From: Hydrogenophaga sp.
Lineage (GTDB): Bacteria; Pseudomonadota; Gammaproteobacteria; Burkholderiales; Burkholderiaceae_C
Direction: 5' to 3'
Assembly: GCF_030651625.1 (NCBI RefSeq)
Contig: NZ_JAUSCF010000008.1
Span: 1-61,949 of the forward strand
DNA length: 61,949 nucleotides
The translations under genes were made by a program, and so were the position numbers. Every line of letters starts with the position of its first letter. Within the stretch, counting starts at the first letter, position 1. Positions 45,261 through 54,503 of this stretch are shown here, piece by piece. A model generated the notes under the pieces. The model was given only the letters and a program-made list of their open reading frames with translations, was not told the DNA's origin and did no database searches.

Positions 45261-47432
45261 TCAATCGGCGTTGAACACCGCAAACACGCGGCTTGCATCC
45301 TGGTACACACGCATGGCTTCGTATTCAAATGCCGGTGTCGGTGGCGCCATCACCTGCGTGGTGTCGAAGGCACGCGAAACACTGCGGGTAAAGAAACCGT
45401 AGGTTCCCTGGGCCGCGTTCGCAGGCAGCGTGTACACCGCCTGCATCAGCCCACCCTGATCACCCACCGAAGTGTGCCAGTGCTCGAATCCAAGCGGGCC
45501 GTCCGTGCCACCGCTGCCGCTCGTGCGAACCATGCCCACATTGCCGCAGGCGGTGGGGTGGAAGTAGGCATTGCGGAAGTGCTCGCTGTGTACATCCAGC
45601 GTGACCCGGAACTCCACCGCCACCGGCAGAGCGCCGCGGCGCACCACCGGGCAGTTACCACCAATGGGGAGCCAGTTGGTGTCGCCCGCCTTGCGCCACG
45701 CAATGTCGAAAGCGAATCCTGGTGCGCGGTTGTCCACCACCACCGCCACCGGGGCAGAACTCGACAACACAGCGCCGGGCAGCGTGCCGACCTGCAGCGC
45801 CAGCTCGTAGGTGCCGTCGGGGTAGTTGCCCCCGGTGGGCCAGTCGAGCAGCAGCTGTTCACTGGGCAGCCAGGGGTTGGGGCCGCCGGGGAGGTTGATC
45901 GGGTACCAGCCGGTGGCATTGCTGGTGGGGGCATGCCACTCACCCACACCAGCGGCGTTCAGCCGATAGAGCCACCAGCTCACACCCACAAACGGCGTCT
46001 GAGGGCCGAAGGCCATGCTGCCAGGTGCGCGGTGGCGGTACAGCACGCGGTAGTGCGTGGCCTGCGGGTGCGTGCGATGGCAGCCAAACAGGGACAGCTT
46101 TCCGTAGGTCGGGGACCGCGCAGCCGGGTTGGGCAATGCATCGACGCTGGTGCCCGACGGATGCGGACGGTTGGTGCGCAAGTTGTATCCGGTGGCACTG
46201 TCGAAGGTGGTCGTATCGCCTGTGAGCGGAAGGCGCCCTGCGGTGACGATGGCGGGCACATTGCCACAAGGGATCTGCACATCGGGCACGCAGTCGGGTG
46301 CGACGCGGGCGCTGGGGTCCGCTTCCAGGGTCACGAAAGGCAGATTCCCTGCGTTCCAGCGAACTTCAAAGTGACGCTCGCCGTAGATCACTTCCTCCAC
46401 ACCGTCACCATCCACATCCTGCAGCACGCGAAACGTGATGTCGGGCACGTCAATGATGGGGGCCCACTCCGGCACACGAATGTTCACGCAGCGCCGCATC
46501 GGACCGATCCAGTGGCGCGGGTCAAATCCTTCGAGTACCTTGGGGTCGAGCCTCAGCTGTGCGGCCACGGTATCCAATGCGAGGCGCGAGGGCACGCCCT
46601 TCTTGCCACCGACGTCGGTCAGGAAATCCGCAGGCAGCGGCGGAGCCATGCGCAGCGCTGCTGGCGCGTCCAGCGCCTGCTCGAGTGCGGAAGTGTCCTC
46701 TCCGAAGGCCCTGCCGGGCAGTGCCTCGAAGCGGGTCAGCGCTTCGCCGATGCGTGAATCGCTCATTGAGGCCGTGCGCTGCAACACGGCGAAGTCCGGA
46801 AGCGGGTCTGGCCCGGGTACAGGACCGCGCGGACCGCGCTCGATCAGTTCCGGAATGCGCTCCCGCAAATCGTCCAGCAGTTCGCGCCAGTTCGGGCGTT
46901 CGAAGATCACCGGAAAGCACAGCCGCTGGGTGCGCCAGCGCAGCACCCAGTCGATATCAAAACGCGGAATCCAGACACAGAAACGACCACACGCGTCCGT
47001 CTTCACGGTGGCGATCACCTCGCGCCGGCAATTGAACGGAAAAAGCCAGCTCCACTGCGAACCCACCGGATGGTAGGCGAACAGCGAACAGTCGGTGTCT
47101 TCCACCTGAACGGTGGCCAGCGGCACAGGCATCTGGCGGCCCGTGCTCGCATCGGTGCGCACCACCTTGCCGCACACCCGCTGCATGAAGAACATGCGAG
47201 GGTCCAGCACATGACCCAGTTTGGCCTTCAGGCTGGCGATTGGCTGACCCGCCAGGCGAGGCTCCGGAACTCCGCTGAGTGCCGCCAGGCGCGCAGCGCC
47301 GAGCTTGCCGATGACCGCTGATTCGGCGGCGTCAAAAGCAGCATCCACGCCCCCAGCCGAAGCAGTGGGGCGGGTGTGCGACGTGGTGACGCGGGCATCA
47401 CTGCCCGCGCTGGGTTTTGGTGTCTTTGCCAT
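45261..47432 (-). CDS. Large hypothetical protein, 723 residues, transthyretin/Ig-like features
   Basis: Starts at ATG 47432 with AAGGAGT. No signal peptide. Near 90-150 it has a carboxypeptidase-regulatory-like beta-sandwich pattern (PLATVQVEDTDCSLF, then VIATVKTDACGRFCVWIPRFDIDW). Another beta-rich half at about 500-700 has SAPVAVVVDNRAPGFAFDI and VSRAFDTTQVMAP. Middle includes the calcium-loop-like DVDGDGVEEV. No enzyme motif recognised. Leads a three-gene unit with a DUF1360-like membrane protein; perhaps a surface or assembly protein. Confidence 0.7.
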   Translation of the reverse strand: MAKTPKPSAGSDARVTTSHTRPTASAGGVDAAFDAAESAVIGKLGAARLAALSGVPEPRLAGQPIASLKAKLGHVLDPRMFFMQRVCGKVVRTDASTGRQMPVPLATVQVEDTDCSLFAYHPVGSQWSWLFPFNCRREVIATVKTDACGRFCVWIPRFDIDWVLRWRTQRLCFPVIFERPNWRELLDDLRERIPELIERGPRGPVPGPDPLPDFAVLQRTASMSDSRIGEALTRFEALPGRAFGEDTSALEQALDAPAALRMAPPLPADFLTDVGGKKGVPSRLALDTVAAQLRLDPKVLEGFDPRHWIGPMRRCVNIRVPEWAPIIDVPDITFRVLQDVDGDGVEEVIYGERHFEVRWNAGNLPFVTLEADPSARVAPDCVPDVQIPCGNVPAIVTAGRLPLTGDTTTFDSATGYNLRTNRPHPSGTSVDALPNPAARSPTYGKLSLFGCHRTHPQATHYRVLYRHRAPGSMAFGPQTPFVGVSWWLYRLNAAGVGEWHAPTSNATGWYPINLPGGPNPWLPSEQLLLDWPTGGNYPDGTYELALQVGTLPGAVLSSSAPVAVVVDNRAPGFAFDIAWRKAGDTNWLPIGGNCPVVRRGALPVAVEFRVTLDVHSEHFRNAYFHPTACGNVGMVRTSGSGGTDGPLGFEHWHTSVGDQGGLMQAVYTLPANAAQGTYGFFTRSVSRAFDTTQVMAPPTPAFEYEAMRVYQDASRVFAVFNAD

Positions 47433-48162
47433 GGCGACTCCTTGGTGATCTGGGTGGGCGGATCGCTCCGCATGTGGCCACATGCCCCATGGGAAACAAC
47501 CGTCCTCAGTGTGCGATTCACCAGCCGTTGCGACATCCCCCGCATGGGAGAACGCCATCCCCTGAACGGATGACCGGACGGCCCATCCCTACAGGTTTTA
47601 CAAGCAGATACAGAGCCCTCGGTGACAAGTCTGTGGGCCTGCACCCATTTGTTTCTGGTTCACCGGTTTTTTCCTCCCACGCAGTGAGCATGGACGCCTG
47701 CCGACCGACCTTCAGCCGATGGCGACCGCAGTGGACGGTGCCTTAGACAATCGGGCGCCAACCGTCCCGCTTCTGTCTCGCACACATCCACTTCCACTGC
47801 CCCTCATGTTCCGAGAGGCACAGCACCGGTGCAGCGTTGGGGCGTGCACAGCACGCAAGCCGTTCAGGCCACCACCGTTGAACGCTTCGGCCCGCATCAC
47901 CTGCACCAGATACAGCGCAAAACTGCCGTTCACCCTGGACTGCAGTGCGCCCATGGGTGCGGCGCGTCGGTACGGCACAAGCAAGGCACTGAGCGGAAGC
48001 AACACCGCGAACCCGCCAAGCTGTGGGTTGCTCACAAAGCGGGTGACACAAACCGCGCACCGCAGGCTCATGCGAACTGGCCGAATACCAGCGCCAACGC
48101 CAGGGAGGCGCTGAATGCAAGCCGCGCGACCTCCTGTACCGGCAAGGCCTCGGCGCCTGCTG
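47433..48162. other. Long stretch with no well-supported gene
   Basis: About 730 bases. Several overlapping frames occupy 47712-48260 but none has family features. Just after the SOUL gene, on the minus strand, a short hydrophobic reading (VARLAFSASLALALVFGQFA then a stop near 48075) may be the end of a lost membrane protein. The rest is unexplained. Confidence 0.35.
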
Positions 48163-48810
48163 TCAGCGCAAAGCCAGCCAGATCTCGTTGCGCCGCAGGA
48201 ACCAGGGTGTGAACGGCGCGTTGTAGCGCGCCAGCACAGGTTCACCCTGCGTGGCCACACCTTCCTTCTCCAGCGCCGCCCTCAACAGCGCCAGATGCTC
48301 GTCGTAATTGGCTTGCGACCAGGTGCCGGAATACTTGATGGCCGCCCACTGGGTTGCGGGAACCAGGCGCAACTGCACTCGAGGGTCCAGTGGCTCCGGG
48401 GCTGATTCGAGCGTCACGCCCTTGGGCAACACAAACTGGATCAGCTTGCCACCACCGGGCGCATCGGCCTGCGTCACCGGCGCGGTCATGGCCATCTTCA
48501 CGGGCGCTGCCGTCTGTGTCACGGGCGCGGTCATCTCGAACTTCTTCTCGCCCTTGTTTTTTCCGAAGATGTAGCCCGCCAGAAGGGGGAACGCAGCACG
48601 TCCCGCATCACCCTCTGTGTCGTCGATCACCACCTCCGCCACCACATAGGGGGCGTACTGGCGAAGCTCCACGTGGCCGAACGCACGAAGCACTTCATAA
48701 GAGGGCTCTTCAACGGCCTGGCTGGAAAGGGGCACCGCTGCGAGTGAAAGCCACAGCATGGGCCGAAGGAGGATGGCAAAGAGGTTCTGGCTGGGCTGCA
48801 AGTGCGTCAT
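48163..48810 (-). CDS. SOUL-family haem-binding protein
   Basis: 215 residues with a signal peptide (MLWLSLAAVPLSSQAVEE). The SOUL fold is shown by PSYEVLRAFGHVELRQYAPYVVAEV, LAGYIFGKNKGEKKFEMTAPVT with a second MTAPVT, and PFTPWFLRRNEIWLAL at the end. Bacterial members are secreted haem- or porphyrin-binding proteins. Alone on its strand. Confidence 0.9.
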   Translation of the reverse strand: MTHLQPSQNLFAILLRPMLWLSLAAVPLSSQAVEEPSYEVLRAFGHVELRQYAPYVVAEVVIDDTEGDAGRAAFPLLAGYIFGKNKGEKKFEMTAPVTQTAAPVKMAMTAPVTQADAPGGGKLIQFVLPKGVTLESAPEPLDPRVQLRLVPATQWAAIKYSGTWSQANYDEHLALLRAALEKEGVATQGEPVLARYNAPFTPWFLRRNEIWLALR

Positions 48811-49147
48811 GCCCGCAGGTTAGTGCCTTTGACCCTGGGCATTGGGCCGCCATGCGAATGCCCCTGAACGCCGCCGCACCACATGGGCTGAATAGGCCAA
48901 AACGTTTGCAGCGGACGCGTCATATAGCCCGAAAGTGTGTAGACGAGAGAGCCGACGCAAGCGCCGGTTCGGCTTTACGAAAGAGATACATCGCCTTGTG
49001 TCATTTGACATATGACGGCCAATCCCGCCCACCTACATTGCGCCACGGTGTGCAATTTACCCCCTCCCTAGGGAGGCGCGCATTGCACTCCCCCGGACGC
49101 CTCACGGCAACCGGGTCGAGCAAGAAAACAAACATCAGGCGCATTGA
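48811..49147. other. Divergent promoter region of SOUL and Crp/Fnr genes
   Basis: The region holds TGTCA-TT-TGACA at 48999-49010, followed by ATGAC, a symmetric patch in front of the regulator gene. No other element is clear. Confidence 0.4.
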
Positions 49148-50005
49148 ATGTCATCGTCATTCCTCTCACACCGCGAGAAAAACCAGTTGCTGGCGGCCAT
49201 ATCCATCGACGACTGGGGGCACATCGAATCCCATCTCGAATGGGTCGAAATGCCGGCGGGCAGCACCTTGCAGGAGGCCGGTTACAGCCTTCGCCACGTG
49301 TACTTTCCTGTCACTGCAGTGGTTTCACTGGTTTCCACCATGCTGGACGGCGCCACGGTGGAAGTGGCGGTGGTGGGCAGTGAAGGCATGGTGGGCGTGG
49401 ATGCCTTCATGGGCAGCAGCAGCGCCAACAATGGCACGCCTGCAACCGGCACGGTGATGGCGCAAAACTCGGCCATGGTGGTGCGGGGTGGGTACGGCTA
49501 CCGAATGAGGGCACAAGCCATTGCCCACCAAGCCAAGCGGTCGGAACAGGTCATGCACCAGTTGCTGAACTACACCCGCACGTTGTTCTTCCACATGTCG
49601 CAAACCTCGGCCTGCAACCGCCACCATTCGATTGACCAGCAACTGGCCCGCTGGATGCTTGCACACCTGGAGCGCCAACCGGACAACCAGTTGCACATCA
49701 CCCAGGAGCGAATTGCCAGCATGCTGGGCGTGCGACGGGAAGGCGTGACCACCGGAACACTGCGACTCCAGAAGGCCGGTGTCATCCGAAACGGCCGGGG
49801 ACAGATTTCGGTGCTGGACCGCGCAGGCCTGGAGGCCCGTACCTGCGAGTGTCACGACGTGATTCGCAGCGCATACGAAAGGCTGAAGAACGACGCCGTG
49901 CTGCAGGCTCCGCTGATGCAGGGCATTGAATTCGATCAGGCGATACAAACCCGGGTCCCTGGTCGCGCCGGTACACCGTCTGGCGCAGACTCGAGCATGC
50001 ATTGA
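49148..50005 (+). CDS. Crp/Fnr-family transcriptional regulator
   Basis: 285 residues. N-terminal cyclic-nucleotide-binding-like barrel (PAGSTLQEAGYSLRHVYFPVTAVVSLVS, VEVAVVGSEGMVGVDAFMG) and a C-terminal winged helix (ITQERIASMLGVRREGVTTGTLRLQKAGVI). Lacks the N-terminal Cys of oxygen sensors like Fnr; two Cys occur at the end (TCECHDVI). Ligand unknown. Confidence 0.87.
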   Translation: MSSSFLSHREKNQLLAAISIDDWGHIESHLEWVEMPAGSTLQEAGYSLRHVYFPVTAVVSLVSTMLDGATVEVAVVGSEGMVGVDAFMGSSSANNGTPATGTVMAQNSAMVVRGGYGYRMRAQAIAHQAKRSEQVMHQLLNYTRTLFFHMSQTSACNRHHSIDQQLARWMLAHLERQPDNQLHITQERIASMLGVRREGVTTGTLRLQKAGVIRNGRGQISVLDRAGLEARTCECHDVIRSAYERLKNDAVLQAPLMQGIEFDQAIQTRVPGRAGTPSGADSSMH

Positions 50006-50666
50006 AGGCAACCGGGGTCGAACGATCCCATACGGGCGATCTGCGGCTGGCATGCTGTGGCGTCACTTCACCGCAGATGCCCGGCAGGGGGCTTGACGGA
50101 CTGGACAGCGTTGACGGCCACCACGCTCTGTTCATCGAAGTGCCCACCTGAAAGGCGGGGCGCGCTGCATCCCAAGCGGTGGTTGTGCTGGCAAACACGA
50201 CTGCATGTCGAACCCAGAAGCGGCAGATACCGGTTGATTCGAGCCCACCATGGAGCGCATGGGTCGCGATGTGGTCTCCATCGACTTCGTCGGCGGACAA
50301 ACAGAAAGCCGACTCAGCACGCCTGCCGGTGATCAAGGCCCGTGGTTCGATCTGATCAGCAACACAGAGGAAGGCAAGGCAACGGGCGCCGCCAGTCTTT
50401 CGGCGCGGCTGGTCACTGGACATTGTGATCCGATGAGGCCAAATGGCAGGCCACGACCGCTTGTCTGCCATCCCTTCGGGAAAAAGCGGTACGGGGCTCC
50501 CTGTTGGCCATAAACCCCTCTCGCGCTGGGTGCATAGAATCGCCATATATTCAGCAGGCCAGTTGGGGCCGAGGAGGGTTGTTGCACTTGCCCTGGGGGT
50601 GGCCCCGGCGTGAGCGCGCTGCAAACGGCTTCCACAACACAGGGCCTGCTCACATCAACAAGAGAA
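50006..50666. other. Long gap with no supported gene
   Basis: About 660 bases between two Crp/Fnr genes. The minus-strand frame from 49782 to 50624 is long, but its composition does not look like a real protein and it runs into the upstream regulator. I see no RNA gene or repeat. Confidence 0.4.
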
Positions 50667-51458
50667 ATGACCACCAACATTCCAGCCCTGAGCGAACTTG
50701 AATGGCCAGACAAGGCACCGCCCAGTGCCATGCCGTGCACCGAGTGCCCATTGCGCCCATTGCCGCTGTTTGTGAAGCACACCCCGGAAGAGCTTGAGCT
50801 GGTTCAATCACTCAAACGACGTTCCCTGCGCATGGAAGCCAACGAGACCCTGATTCATGAGGGTCAGGACGACGCACCGCTGTACACCCTTTTGCAAGGC
50901 TGGGCCTTTCGCTTCAAAACACTGAGCGACGGGCGACGTCAGATCCTGAGCTTTCTTCTCTCCGGGGATTTCATCGGCGTGCAGCAGAAGATGGGGGATG
51001 CAGCCGCACATGGCGTGACCACGCTCACCTCGGTCAGCCTTTGTGTTTTCCCGAGAGACGCGCTGTGGGAGATCCACCGCCGCTCGCCCACGATGGGCTT
51101 CAACGTGACCTGGCTCACCGCCCATGAAGAATCGCTGGTGGATGACTCACTTCTTTCGGTGGGGCAGCGGACCGCAGAGGAGCGGCTTGCCAGCGCCCTG
51201 GTACTGCTGTTCAAGCGCGCCGCCGCGCTGCAGAGCGATCTCGGCAAGAGCGGTGTGGTCTGGCCGCTCACGCAGCAGCATCTGGCAGACGCGCTGGGCC
51301 TGTCTCTCACCCACACCAACAAGACGATGCGCAAGCTGGAGAAGCGCGGCTTTCACGAGATCAAGGATGGTCGCCTGTACCTTCGGAATGTCAAGGCGCT
51401 GGCCAGGCTGGCTGATCTGTATGGAGACGGACATCCTCCATCTCGGCCACTCGTTTGA
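50667..51458 (+). CDS. Crp/Fnr-family transcriptional regulator with N-terminal Cys motif
   Basis: 263 residues from ATG 50667 (AAGAG upstream). It starts with a C-x2-C motif (MPCTECPLRPLPLF), then a cyclic-nucleotide-like barrel (RRSLRMEANETLIHEGQDDAPLYTLLQGWAFRFK) and a winged helix (WPLTQQHLADALGLSLTHTNKTMRKLEKRG). The early Cys pair could hold metal or a redox cofactor, but the full Fnr set of four is not seen. Confidence 0.85.
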   Translation: MTTNIPALSELEWPDKAPPSAMPCTECPLRPLPLFVKHTPEELELVQSLKRRSLRMEANETLIHEGQDDAPLYTLLQGWAFRFKTLSDGRRQILSFLLSGDFIGVQQKMGDAAAHGVTTLTSVSLCVFPRDALWEIHRRSPTMGFNVTWLTAHEESLVDDSLLSVGQRTAEERLASALVLLFKRAAALQSDLGKSGVVWPLTQQHLADALGLSLTHTNKTMRKLEKRGFHEIKDGRLYLRNVKALARLADLYGDGHPPSRPLV

Positions 51459-51542
51459 GAGCGCCCTGGAACAGGCCCCGGGCACACGGGTGAGCGTACT
51501 GGCTTGCCCGTTTTCGAATCACGCCGCTGCGCAATACCCCAT

Positions 51543-53594
51543 TCAGACCATCCGCGTTCCAGCCTCCGGGTTCACCACCGCCGTCGGGCTGTCCGTGCGG
51601 GGTTCGCCTGCGTAGAGCACCACCAGGTTGGCCTTGGGGAACATCGCTGCAAGTTCTTCTGACAGGCGGGCCGTGCTGGATTTCCAGGTCAGGCCACCTT
51701 GCCTGGCGCCCATCAACACGATGAGGTCACCGTCTCGGTACTGCTCCTTGAGAGCGCCTGTCAATGCGGGCCATGTGCTGGTCTTGCCCAGACTCATTTC
51801 GCAGTCAGGGCTCAGCGACCGCATGCGCTTGAACATGCGATCCGAGCCCTTGTCGGGTGTCATCACCAGCGCGGTGGCGCTGAGCTGACGGGAAAGTTGC
51901 TTGACCAACCTGATGCCGTTGTTGAAACCGGGTTCCAGGTCCGCCTCCGGTGGCACGGCGAGCAGCAGGCGGCGGGTGGTGTTGAGTGGCTCACGGGGCC
52001 GGAGCACCATCAGCGAAAAATCCCGGTCGCGCAGCAGGTTTTCCATCAACGAGCCGAAGAAAAACTCGGGAGCGCGACTCTCTTCGCTCCAGCCCATCAG
52101 CACCTCGGTCGCATTGAGTTCGCGCCGCGCCTTCAGGATGCCGGAAGCGAGGTTGAGATCGATGCGCGTGAGCGGCGTGGACGGCACCTCGGCCTGAGAC
52201 AGATAGCCCACCGCATCGCCCAGCACCCGCTCGGCACCGGACACATGAGCGGTGGTGTCGCCGTTGTCCTGCACCACGGTGATCGGGTAGATCGCCTGAC
52301 CATGCTCTGGTTTTCGCAGCAGCATGGCAAGGTCCAGCAGGTGGTGGTTGGGGGCGCGCTCGGCCAGTGCGGTGAGGATGCGTTGTTGCTCTGCACCCGC
52401 TGGTTCCGGGGCACTGGCCAGGTGCTGGGCCATCTTGCGGCCATAGCGCTCCACGTGCCATGGGGCAATGACGCAGGTGATCAGGATCATCACGATGGCG
52501 CCGTTGACCACCGCATCGTCGAAAAGCCCAATCTCATAGCCCACCACCGTGGCGGCCAGGGTGGCGGCGGCCTGGGCCACGCTGAGCCCGAACACCACCC
52601 GCGATTGCGCCTTGTTGTAGCCCAGAAAAAGGCTGCTGATCTGGGCGGCCAGCCATTTCGTGACGATCACGGTGATCACCATGGCGGCGGTGATCATCAG
52701 GGCGCGCCAGTCCGAAAGGAACACCCGTACGTCCAGCAGCATGCCCACCGAGAGCAGGAAGAAAGGCACGAAGATCGCCTCTCCCGTGAACTGGATGCGG
52801 TTCATCAGCGGGCTGTTGTGCGGGATCAGCCGGTTCAGTGCAAGACCTGCCAGGAACGCGCCCACGATGGGTTCCGAACCCGCAGCGTGAGACAGGCTGG
52901 CGCAGCCAAACACCACGGCCAGCACAAAGACGAATTCGGTGACGCCGTCACGCCCCACGTTGCGGAAAAACCAGCGCGCCAGCTTGGGCAGGCCATACAG
53001 GATGGCAAATATGTAGAGCCCCAGACTTGCGACCAGACGGTACCCGAAATAATCATCCACATCGCCGCGAACGGAACCGGCGATCACCGCCAGCACCAGC
53101 AGGGCCAGGGTGTCCGTGATGATGGTGCCGCCCACGGCCGTGGTCACGGCGGTGTCGCGCGCAATGCCGAGACGGCTGGCGATGGGGTATGCCAGCAGGG
53201 TGTGCGAGGCAAACAGGGAAGCCAGCAATATGGCCGCCGGCCAGGAAAAGCCCAGCAGGTAGCGCCCCACCACCATGCCCACGCTCATGGGTATGGCAAA
53301 CGTGAGCAAACCAAACACCATGCTGTGGAACTTGGAGCGGTTGAGCACCACCATGTCGATCTCGAGCGCGGCGGTGAACATGATGTACAGCAACCCGACT
53401 GTGCCAAAGAGGATGAAGGACTGGTCGCGTGCCAGCACGCCCAGCGCATTGGGTCCAAGAATGGCCCCGGCCATCAGCAGGCCGATCGTGCCTGGCAACT
53501 GCCAGCGACCCATGACGATGGGCGCCAGCAGGATCAGGAAGGCGACCAGCGCAAAGACGGCGACGGGATCTGATATTTGTAGAACTTCAGGCAT
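51543..53594 (-). CDS. Cation:proton antiporter with C-terminal stress-protein-like region
   Basis: 683 residues from ATG 53594 (a GTG at 53609 is possible). Twelve or so membrane segments of the Na+/H+ exchanger fold (LPGTIGLLMAGAILGPNALG, SEPIVGAFLAGLALNRLIPHNSPL). A cytoplasmic region of about 300 residues follows, with two faint Usp-like strands (TRRLLLAVPPEADLEPGF and DLIVLMGARQGGLTWKSS). Converges on the Crp/Fnr gene. Confidence 0.85.
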   Translation of the reverse strand: MPEVLQISDPVAVFALVAFLILLAPIVMGRWQLPGTIGLLMAGAILGPNALGVLARDQSFILFGTVGLLYIMFTAALEIDMVVLNRSKFHSMVFGLLTFAIPMSVGMVVGRYLLGFSWPAAILLASLFASHTLLAYPIASRLGIARDTAVTTAVGGTIITDTLALLVLAVIAGSVRGDVDDYFGYRLVASLGLYIFAILYGLPKLARWFFRNVGRDGVTEFVFVLAVVFGCASLSHAAGSEPIVGAFLAGLALNRLIPHNSPLMNRIQFTGEAIFVPFFLLSVGMLLDVRVFLSDWRALMITAAMVITVIVTKWLAAQISSLFLGYNKAQSRVVFGLSVAQAAATLAATVVGYEIGLFDDAVVNGAIVMILITCVIAPWHVERYGRKMAQHLASAPEPAGAEQQRILTALAERAPNHHLLDLAMLLRKPEHGQAIYPITVVQDNGDTTAHVSGAERVLGDAVGYLSQAEVPSTPLTRIDLNLASGILKARRELNATEVLMGWSEESRAPEFFFGSLMENLLRDRDFSLMVLRPREPLNTTRRLLLAVPPEADLEPGFNNGIRLVKQLSRQLSATALVMTPDKGSDRMFKRMRSLSPDCEMSLGKTSTWPALTGALKEQYRDGDLIVLMGARQGGLTWKSSTARLSEELAAMFPKANLVVLYAGEPRTDSPTAVVNPEAGTRMV

Positions 53595-53691
53595 GTTGCA
53601 TTGCACCACGGGAGAAAAGGTGCATCGTAGCGGTTGAATATGGACACGCCAGATGGGACTTGGTCAGGAATGAACGTCTGTTCGCACCGAG

Positions 53692-53745
53692 CTTGTCGAA
53701 GTGCATGCACACGCTGGGTTTCGACCGGCTCAGCCCGATTGGTAT
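53692..53745. repeat. Dispersed repeat pair upstream of the antiporter
   Basis: GAGCTTGTCGAAGTGC (from about 53692) and TTTCGACCGGCTCAGCCCGATTGG (from about 53719) are inverted copies of the thiO-type element (GAGCTTGTCGAAG, TTCGACaGGCTCAGCCCGA). They face each other and could form a stem-loop between the antiporter promoter and the DUF2894 gene end. Confidence 0.65.
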
Positions 53746-53840
53746 TGGGTACTGATCTGACTGAAGGGTGGCGGCGAACGCTTCAGTCAGATCATTCGAA
53801 GTGACTCGGTCAGCCTCTATCAAGAGCGGATTGCGCGCCT

Positions 53841-54503
53841 TCACTTCTTCTTCCGCGCCCCCTTCACCGCCCCACCCTTCCCTGACACTTGCTGCCGGGG
53901 CAAAGCATGGGCTTTTTCCAGCCACAGCAGGCTTTCGGCCTGTGCCAGGAAACCGCGCAGGTAGTCCGGCGAGAGGCTTCGCATGAGGCTCAGGGTGTGC
54001 AGCACCAGCTTGTGGGAATTGAGTGGGCCGGCGTTGTCTGGGGCGCGTTGTTCGGCTTTGACCACTTCGGTTTCTGCGCTGATGCGCGACCAGGTTTCCT
54101 GGAACCGCTGGGCGCTGCGCAGGGTGGGCCAGGGGGTGGTTTGGGGTTCGCCTGTGGTGGTGTTGGCGATTTGCTGCCTGGCGAGTTGGGTGGCTTGGGC
54201 GATGTGGGTATTGAGGGTGGCCAGGGGGGATGGCTTGGCGGGCGGAGACCCCCATCCCGACCTTCCCCCAGCGGGGGAAGGAGCCAAGGCATCGCCGCGT
54301 GCGGGCGGACGTGTTGTTATCCGCTGCACGGTATTGACTCCTTCCCCCTTTGGGGGAAGGTTGGGATGGGGGCTGTGCCCAGAGAGAGACACCGAACAGC
54401 CGCCCCCACCCCCGCCCTCCCCCAGCGGAGGAGGGAGTGAACCGGGGGCACTTCGCACGGCGGCTTCTGCTACCGCCGATGTGCTGGGCACCTTCTTGCT
54501 CAT
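53841..54503 (-). CDS. DUF2894 protein with repeats inserted in frame
   Basis: 220 residues; the start overlaps the OmpA/MotB gene stop (ATGA). The C-terminal part (about 90-205) matches DUF2894: PSPLATLNTHIAQATQ, RFQETWSRISAE, NAGPLNSHKLVLHTLSLM, ending in a Lys-rich tail. Residues about 20-86 are nonstandard: Pro/Gly-rich translations of three dispersed repeats (54249-54440). The frame stays open. Role unknown; probably a cytoplasmic partner of the motor complex. Confidence 0.8.
   Translation of the reverse strand: MSKKVPSTSAVAEAAVRSAPGSLPPPLGEGGGGGGCSVSLSGHSPHPNLPPKGEGVNTVQRITTRPPARGDALAPSPAGGRSGWGSPPAKPSPLATLNTHIAQATQLARQQIANTTTGEPQTTPWPTLRSAQRFQETWSRISAETEVVKAEQRAPDNAGPLNSHKLVLHTLSLMRSLSPDYLRGFLAQAESLLWLEKAHALPRQQVSGKGGAVKGARKKK
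54249..54282. repeat. Dispersed repeat 1 in the DUF2894 gene
   Basis: CCCCCATCCCGACCTTCCCCC followed by AGCGGGGGAAGGAG; the CCTTCCCCC/GGGGGAAGG halves form a hairpin. Read on the minus strand as APSPAGGRSGWGSPP. Confidence 0.8.
54339..54372. repeat. Dispersed repeat 2 in the DUF2894 gene
   Basis: CTCCTTCCCCC-TTT-GGGGGAAGG followed by TTGGGATGGGGG: the same element as at 54249 in the opposite orientation. Read on the minus strand as PHPNLPPKGEGV. Confidence 0.8.
54402..54440. repeat. Dispersed repeat 3 in the DUF2894 gene
   Basis: CCCCCACCCCCGCCCTCCCCC, then AGCGGAGGAGGGAGT, a diverged copy of the same element. Read on the minus strand as SLPPPLGEGGGGGG. Confidence 0.75.

Noticed and set aside
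47712..48260. 182-residue minus-strand frame before the SOUL gene
   Set aside because: It overlaps the end of the SOUL gene, has no ribosome binding site and its sequence does not resemble any family.
48999..49016. TGTCATTTGACATATGAC as a Crp/Fnr operator
   Set aside because: The half-sites do not match the TTGAT/ATCAA or TGTGA/TCACA cores, so only the symmetry is noted in the gap entry.
49782..50624. 280-residue minus-strand frame
   Set aside because: It overlaps the Crp/Fnr gene and its composition (many Arg, Trp, Ser-Pro runs) is that of a shadow frame; no motif.
51699..53573. 624-residue plus-strand frame opposite the antiporter
   Set aside because: It is the His/Gln-rich antisense shadow of a membrane-protein gene with strong codon bias.
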